The notes under the pieces: generated by a model
Databases searched by the model: none
The model's input: the letters and a program-made list of their open reading frames with translations, nothing else
Told to the model about the DNA's origin: nothing
Assembly (NCBI GenBank): GCA_030598025.1
Contig: JAUVQS010000055.1
Coordinates: forward strand, 1 to 8,822
From: Acidimicrobiia bacterium
GTDB lineage: Bacteria > Actinomycetota > Acidimicrobiia > Spongiisociales > JAHEDJ01
DNA length: 8,822 bases
Reading direction: 5' to 3'
Part shown: in pieces, positions 5,232 through 8,822 of the stretch
How the letters are laid out: each line of letters starts with the position of its first letter
Numbering within the stretch: the stretch's first letter is position 1
Position numbers and translations under genes: made by a program

Positions 5232-6563
5232 GTGGATTTCACACCACACACAGACGCAGATGTGAGATCGATGCTGGATCGGATCGGTTTGGCGAACGTC
5301 GAGGATCTGTTCGCACACCTTCCCGACCGGGTTCGCGTTGTCGGAGAGCTAGATCTCCCTTCCGGTCTAAGTGAGCCGGAACTCATGGATTCGATCTCCT
5401 CAATGGCCGTCCAGAACGACGACCTGGTCTGCTTCGCCGGCGGAGGAAACTACGACCACTACCTGCCCCCCACGGTGAGGTCGCTCAACTTGCGCTCGGA
5501 GTTCGTCACTTCATATACGCCGTATCAACCGGAGGTGAGCCAGGGGGTGCTCCAGGCACTCTTTGAGTTTCAGTCAATGGTCTGCGCGATCACGGGCATG
5601 GATGTTTCGAATGCTTCGGTGTACGACGGCGCCGGCGCTGCTCTTGAGGCCGTCAACGTCGCTGTGGCCGTTACCCGCCGGGACACCGTCTGGGTCTCCT
5701 CTGCGGTCGCTCCACAGACTCGCCAGACGATCTCAACCTTCGCTCATGCGAGAGGGATCACCCTCGTCGAGCACCCGGTCGTGGATGGCGCGACCGACTG
5801 GCAGGCAGATGCGGCCGGCCCTCCCGCCGCGGTGGTCTTTGCCCAGCCGAACTACTTAGGTGTAATCGAGTCCTACGAGGCGGCAGTGAGCCTCTCTCGA
5901 GCGCAGGGTGCGCTGGCCATCGCCGCCGTTGACCCCATGACCCTCGGCCTGCTTCGCACTCCCGGACAGGCAGGTGTCGATATCGCCATCGCTGAAGGAC
6001 AACCGCTCGGCGGGCCGCTCACCTTTGGTGGGCCGGGAGTTGGTCTATTCGCGGTCACAGAGAAGCTCATGAGACGCCTCCCCGGCCGGTTGGTCGGCAC
6101 GACGACCGACGAGCAGGGGCGCCTCGTCTACGTTCTCACACTGCGCGCCAGAGAGCAGGATATTCGCCGCGAGAAGGCCTCATCCAACATCTGCACGAAC
6201 CAATCTCTGAACGCGGTGGGAGTAGCGATACAGCTGGCCTGGCTGGGTCCCGATGGCCTGGCCGAGATCGGTCGACAGTCGGCCCAGAAGGCCCGCTACA
6301 TGGCCGCTCGACTCTCTGCAGTCGAAGGGGTGCAGATGGCCTACCCGGCAACGTATGCCAGGGAGTTCGCCGTCACTCTGCCCATTGCGCCGTCTCTCGT
6401 GATTGACGGCATGGCCCGCCGTGGATTCCTGGCCGGCATCGACCTCACGCTCGACTATCCAGACCTGGGGAACGCGCTGCTCATCGCCCTGACCGAGCGT
6501 CGGACGAAGGATGACATCGACGACTATGTCGAAGCGCTGGAGGAGGTGATCGCCCATGCTTAA
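5232..6563 (+). CDS. gcvPA: Glycine dehydrogenase (decarboxylating) subunit 1
   Basis: This is the N-terminal half of the two-subunit P protein, which with GcvPB decarboxylates glycine and passes the aminomethyl group to lipoyl-GcvH. The 443-residue product matches the usual size of about 445. Blocks include FAGGGNYDHYLPPTVRSL (about 65-82), TPYQPEVSQG (96-105), CAITGMDVSNASVYDGAGAA (about 118-137), GPLTFGGPGVGLF (about 260-272) and REQDIRREKASSNICTNQ (about 306-323). It lacks the PLP lysine, as expected for this subunit. The frame is open far upstream through gcvT, but homology begins at the GTG at 5232, one base after the gcvT stop, with AAAGGAG (5221-5227) 4 bases upstream. The 3' end overlaps gcvPB by 8 bases. 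Confidence 0.94.
   Translation: MDFTPHTDADVRSMLDRIGLANVEDLFAHLPDRVRVVGELDLPSGLSEPELMDSISSMAVQNDDLVCFAGGGNYDHYLPPTVRSLNLRSEFVTSYTPYQPEVSQGVLQALFEFQSMVCAITGMDVSNASVYDGAGAALEAVNVAVAVTRRDTVWVSSAVAPQTRQTISTFAHARGITLVEHPVVDGATDWQADAAGPPAAVVFAQPNYLGVIESYEAAVSLSRAQGALAIAAVDPMTLGLLRTPGQAGVDIAIAEGQPLGGPLTFGGPGVGLFAVTEKLMRRLPGRLVGTTTDEQGRLVYVLTLRAREQDIRREKASSNICTNQSLNAVGVAIQLAWLGPDGLAEIGRQSAQKARYMAARLSAVEGVQMAYPATYAREFAVTLPIAPSLVIDGMARRGFLAGIDLTLDYPDLGNALLIALTERRTKDDIDDYVEALEEVIAHA
6541..6550 (+). promoter_or_regulatory. Ten-base perfect Shine-Dalgarno for gcvPB
   Basis: AGGAGGTGAT is fully complementary to the usual 16S rRNA 3' end (ATCACCTCCT) and ends 5 bases before the gcvPB ATG. It lies inside gcvPA, encoding its EEVI near the C-terminus. 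It fixes the gcvPB start at 6556 and would support matched synthesis of the two P subunits. Confidence 0.8.
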
Positions 6564-8046
6564 GCCGGGTGGATCGGCTGCTTCATCCCCGCTGATAGGC
6601 GGTTCGGAGGAGCCAACGTTGATCGAGATGTCGGTAGCCGGTCGGCGGGCATGGTCGCTGCCTGCTCTCGACGTGCCCGAGGTGGTTCTGGACCTTCCAG
6701 AACAGGCCAAATCGTCCGTCGCCCTTCCTGAAGTGAGCGAACACGATCTCGTCATGCACTACACGCGGCTGTCACATCGCAACTTCTCGGTGGATCTCGG
6801 TGCTTACCCTCTCGGGTCGTGCACGATGAAGTACAACCCGAAGGTGTGCGACTGGGCTGCGGAACATCCGGCCTTCCGTGACCTTCATCCCGCCACACCG
6901 GAGGAGTCGGCACAGGGTGCGCTGGCAGTCCTCCTGGAGGCAGAACGCTTCCTGTGCGAGATCACCGGCATGGAGCGGGCGACGTTTCAACCTCCAGCCG
7001 GAGCCTCCGGTGAGTTGACCGGACTGCTGATCATGCGCGCTTATCACGAAGACAAGGGCGAGACCAGGACCAAGATCCTGATACCGGACGCTGCTCATGG
7101 TACCAATCCTGCCTCCGTGACTATCGGCGGATACGAGACGATCGAGGTGCCTTCGAACGATCGCGGCATGGTCGACGTGGACGCACTGCGTGAACGGCTG
7201 GACGATCAGGTGGCGGGACTCATGCTGACCAACCCGAACACACTCGGATTGTTCGAAGCCGACATTCTCGAGATCGCCGATGCGGTCCATGAGGCCGGCG
7301 GCCTCGTCTACTACGACGGCGCCAACCTGAACGCCATCATGGGCATCGCCAAACCCGGATTGATGGGCTTCGACATAGTCCACTCAAATCTCCATAAGAC
7401 GTTCGCAACTCCTCATGGTGGAGGCGGCCCGGGCGCCGGTCCGGTGGCGGTCCACGACCAGCTCGTACCGTTCCTGCCGGGTCCGCTTCCGGAGGTCGAC
7501 GCAGATGGAATTATCCGCTGGGTCACGCCGGAGAAGAGCATCGGCCGGGTTCATGGGAAGCACGGCAACTTCGGAGTGGTCCTCCGGGCTCTTGCCTACA
7601 TGATGGCCCTTGGCGGTGATGGGCTTCGGCGCGTATCCGAGCGTGCCGTGCTCAATGCACGCTATCTCGAAGAGCTACTGCGGGGGCCGTACGATCTTCC
7701 CTACGATTCGCCTTGCATGCACGAGTTTGTAGCTTCGGCCAGGACCCTGAAGAAGGATACCGGCACGCGGGCCATGGATATCGTCAAGGCACTCATGGAT
7801 GAAGGGTTCCACGCACCGACGGTTTACTTCCCGCTGATTGTCGAAGAAGCCTTGATGATCGAGCCGACCGAGACCCAGAGCCTGCAGACGATGGATGCCC
7901 TCGCGGGAGCGCTCCTATCGATTGCGGGAACTGCCAGAACAGATCCGGATGCCCTCCATGCCGCTCCGGTGCGAACACCGGTCGGACGACCGGATGAGGC
8001 ATCCGCCGCCCGGAATCTCCGGGTGTCATGGGGAGGTGACGAATGA
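6556..8046 (+). CDS. gcvPB: Glycine dehydrogenase (decarboxylating) subunit 2
   Basis: This is the catalytic, PLP-bearing half of the P protein. The 496-residue product has the N-terminal block RRAWSLPALDVPEV (about 30-43), YPLGSCTMKYNPK (about 84-96), QPPAGASGELTGL (about 144-156), IPDAAHGTNPASV (about 176-188), YYDGANLNAIMG (about 254-265) and the PLP site HSNLHKTFATPHGGGGPGAG (276-295), with K281 as the Schiff-base lysine. The C-terminal DEGFHAPTVYFPLIVEEALM with EPTET (about 416-440) is also typical. No key residue is missing. The start is set by the perfect RBS at 6541-6550, and the first codons overlap the gcvPA stop. The stop overlaps the hydrolase start as ATGA. Confidence 0.96.
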   Translation: MLKPGGSAASSPLIGGSEEPTLIEMSVAGRRAWSLPALDVPEVVLDLPEQAKSSVALPEVSEHDLVMHYTRLSHRNFSVDLGAYPLGSCTMKYNPKVCDWAAEHPAFRDLHPATPEESAQGALAVLLEAERFLCEITGMERATFQPPAGASGELTGLLIMRAYHEDKGETRTKILIPDAAHGTNPASVTIGGYETIEVPSNDRGMVDVDALRERLDDQVAGLMLTNPNTLGLFEADILEIADAVHEAGGLVYYDGANLNAIMGIAKPGLMGFDIVHSNLHKTFATPHGGGGPGAGPVAVHDQLVPFLPGPLPEVDADGIIRWVTPEKSIGRVHGKHGNFGVVLRALAYMMALGGDGLRRVSERAVLNARYLEELLRGPYDLPYDSPCMHEFVASARTLKKDTGTRAMDIVKALMDEGFHAPTVYFPLIVEEALMIEPTETQSLQTMDALAGALLSIAGTARTDPDALHAAPVRTPVGRPDEASAARNLRVSWGGDE

Positions 8047-8822
8047 CGACTCAGTCGAAAATGGAGACGGTTCGCATTGGAGGCCACAGCCGCCTCCGGC
8101 GATTGTGGGAAGCCGACGAGCCATGGGCGACCGTACTCATAGTCCACGGCCTCGGTGAACACAGTGGGCGATACGAGCGCACCGGTGGACTTCTGGCCGG
8201 CGCCGGACTCACCACCTCGAGTTTCGACCTGCTCGGCCACGGGGCTTCGGAAGGAACCCGTTGCTACGTTGACGAGTTCTCTGACTACCTGGATGAGGTC
8301 GAAGAGGAGCTGAAGGAATCTCGCCGGGACCGCCTCCCGGTCGTCCTGCTCGGCCATTCGCTCGGCGGTCTGATCGCGCTCGATTACCTCACGTCGGATC
8401 GACCGCATCCCGACTACGCGGTGATCAGTTCACCAGGCCTCGGCGGTGGAAAGGCCTGGCAGCGAGCGCTGGCTCCCAAGCTCGGGCGATTCCTGCCCCG
8501 CTTTGCGATTCCCACTGCGATTACAGCCGAGCAGCTTTCACGAGATCCGGCCGTCGGGGAGGCGTATTTCGCCGATCCCCTCGTGTCCCAGAAGACGACC
8601 GCCAGACTCGGTGCAGAACTCTTCGCAGCCGGAGATCGCGTTCGGTCCAATCTGGCAGCGCTCTCGGTCCCGTCTCTCGTCATACACGGCGGAGCAGACG
8701 AACTGGTGCCGGCCGCCGTGTCGGCCCCTCTTCAGGACCTCCCCGGCGTCGAGCGCCGCCTGTACCCGAAGCTTCGTCACGAGTCGTTGAACGAACCGGA
8801 CGGGCCCGAGGTCGTCGCAGAC
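8043..8822 (+). CDS. Alpha/beta hydrolase, monoacylglycerol lipase-like (serine aminopeptidase S33), 3' partial
   Basis: The frame is open from ATG 8043 to the window edge, giving 260 visible residues of a family usually about 270-290 long, so little is missing. The fold's parts are visible: oxyanion loop IVHGLGEHSGRY (33-44), DLLGHGASEG (62-71), nucleophile elbow GHSLGG (104-109, S106), the acid in HGGADELVP (215-223, D219) and the base in RHESLNEP (245-252, H246). HGLGEHSGRY and the final HExLNEP are typical of the monoacylglycerol lipase/lysophospholipase group. The substrate cannot be told from sequence. GGAGGTGA (8032-8039) lies 3 bases upstream; an ATG at 8061 (residue 7) is an alternative start. 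The ATGA overlap with gcvPB means it is translated with the glycine cleavage genes, for no obvious biochemical reason. Confidence 0.88.
   Translation, partial: MTTQSKMETVRIGGHSRLRRLWEADEPWATVLIVHGLGEHSGRYERTGGLLAGAGLTTSSFDLLGHGASEGTRCYVDEFSDYLDEVEEELKESRRDRLPVVLLGHSLGGLIALDYLTSDRPHPDYAVISSPGLGGGKAWQRALAPKLGRFLPRFAIPTAITAEQLSRDPAVGEAYFADPLVSQKTTARLGAELFAAGDRVRSNLAALSVPSLVIHGGADELVPAAVSAPLQDLPGVERRLYPKLRHESLNEPDGPEVVAD

Noticed and set aside
7824..8408. 194-codon open frame on the - strand over the gcvPB/hydrolase junction
   Set aside because: Both + strand genes have complete family motifs there; the antisense translation has none.

Overview
The window is about 60% G+C (judged by eye). It is gene-dense, with every gene on the + strand and no stretch over about 90 bases without a gene. 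The gene content points to a high-G+C actinobacterial genome, possibly Acidimicrobiia-like. It has a BFN/DUF151 protein and an Rv1830 (ResR/McdR)-type MerR regulator close to glycine-cleavage genes, an arrangement also known from mycobacteria, together with a two-subunit glycine decarboxylase (GcvPA/GcvPB). The class-level guess is inference. There are no mobile elements, tRNAs, rRNAs or CRISPR repeats.

Region 1 (2-3102) is a chain of four genes joined by 4-8 base stop/start overlaps: a D-Ala-D-Ala carboxypeptidase (5' end cut off), hypoxanthine phosphoribosyltransferase, a BFN-domain protein and a two-TM K+ channel with an RCK domain. The overlaps imply one transcript. The chain ends in three back-to-back palindromes (3077-3113).

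Region 2 (3114-4109) has a likely promoter/operator region, an Rv1830-like MerR regulator, and a small protein resembling a PD-(D/E)XK nuclease. The small gene has no ATG, GTG or TTG at a sensible place. It appears to start at a CTG that overlaps the merR stop codon, preceded by a good Shine-Dalgarno sequence. This is the least described part of the window.

Region 3 (4110-8822) is a glycine-cleavage operon: gcvT, gcvPA, gcvPB and then an alpha/beta hydrolase (3' end cut off) overlapping gcvPB. GcvT and GcvPA/PB would act with GcvH (lipoyl carrier) and dihydrolipoamide dehydrogenase to split glycine into CO2, ammonia and methylene-tetrahydrofolate. gcvH is absent from its usual place and there is no room for a full glycine riboswitch upstream of gcvT.
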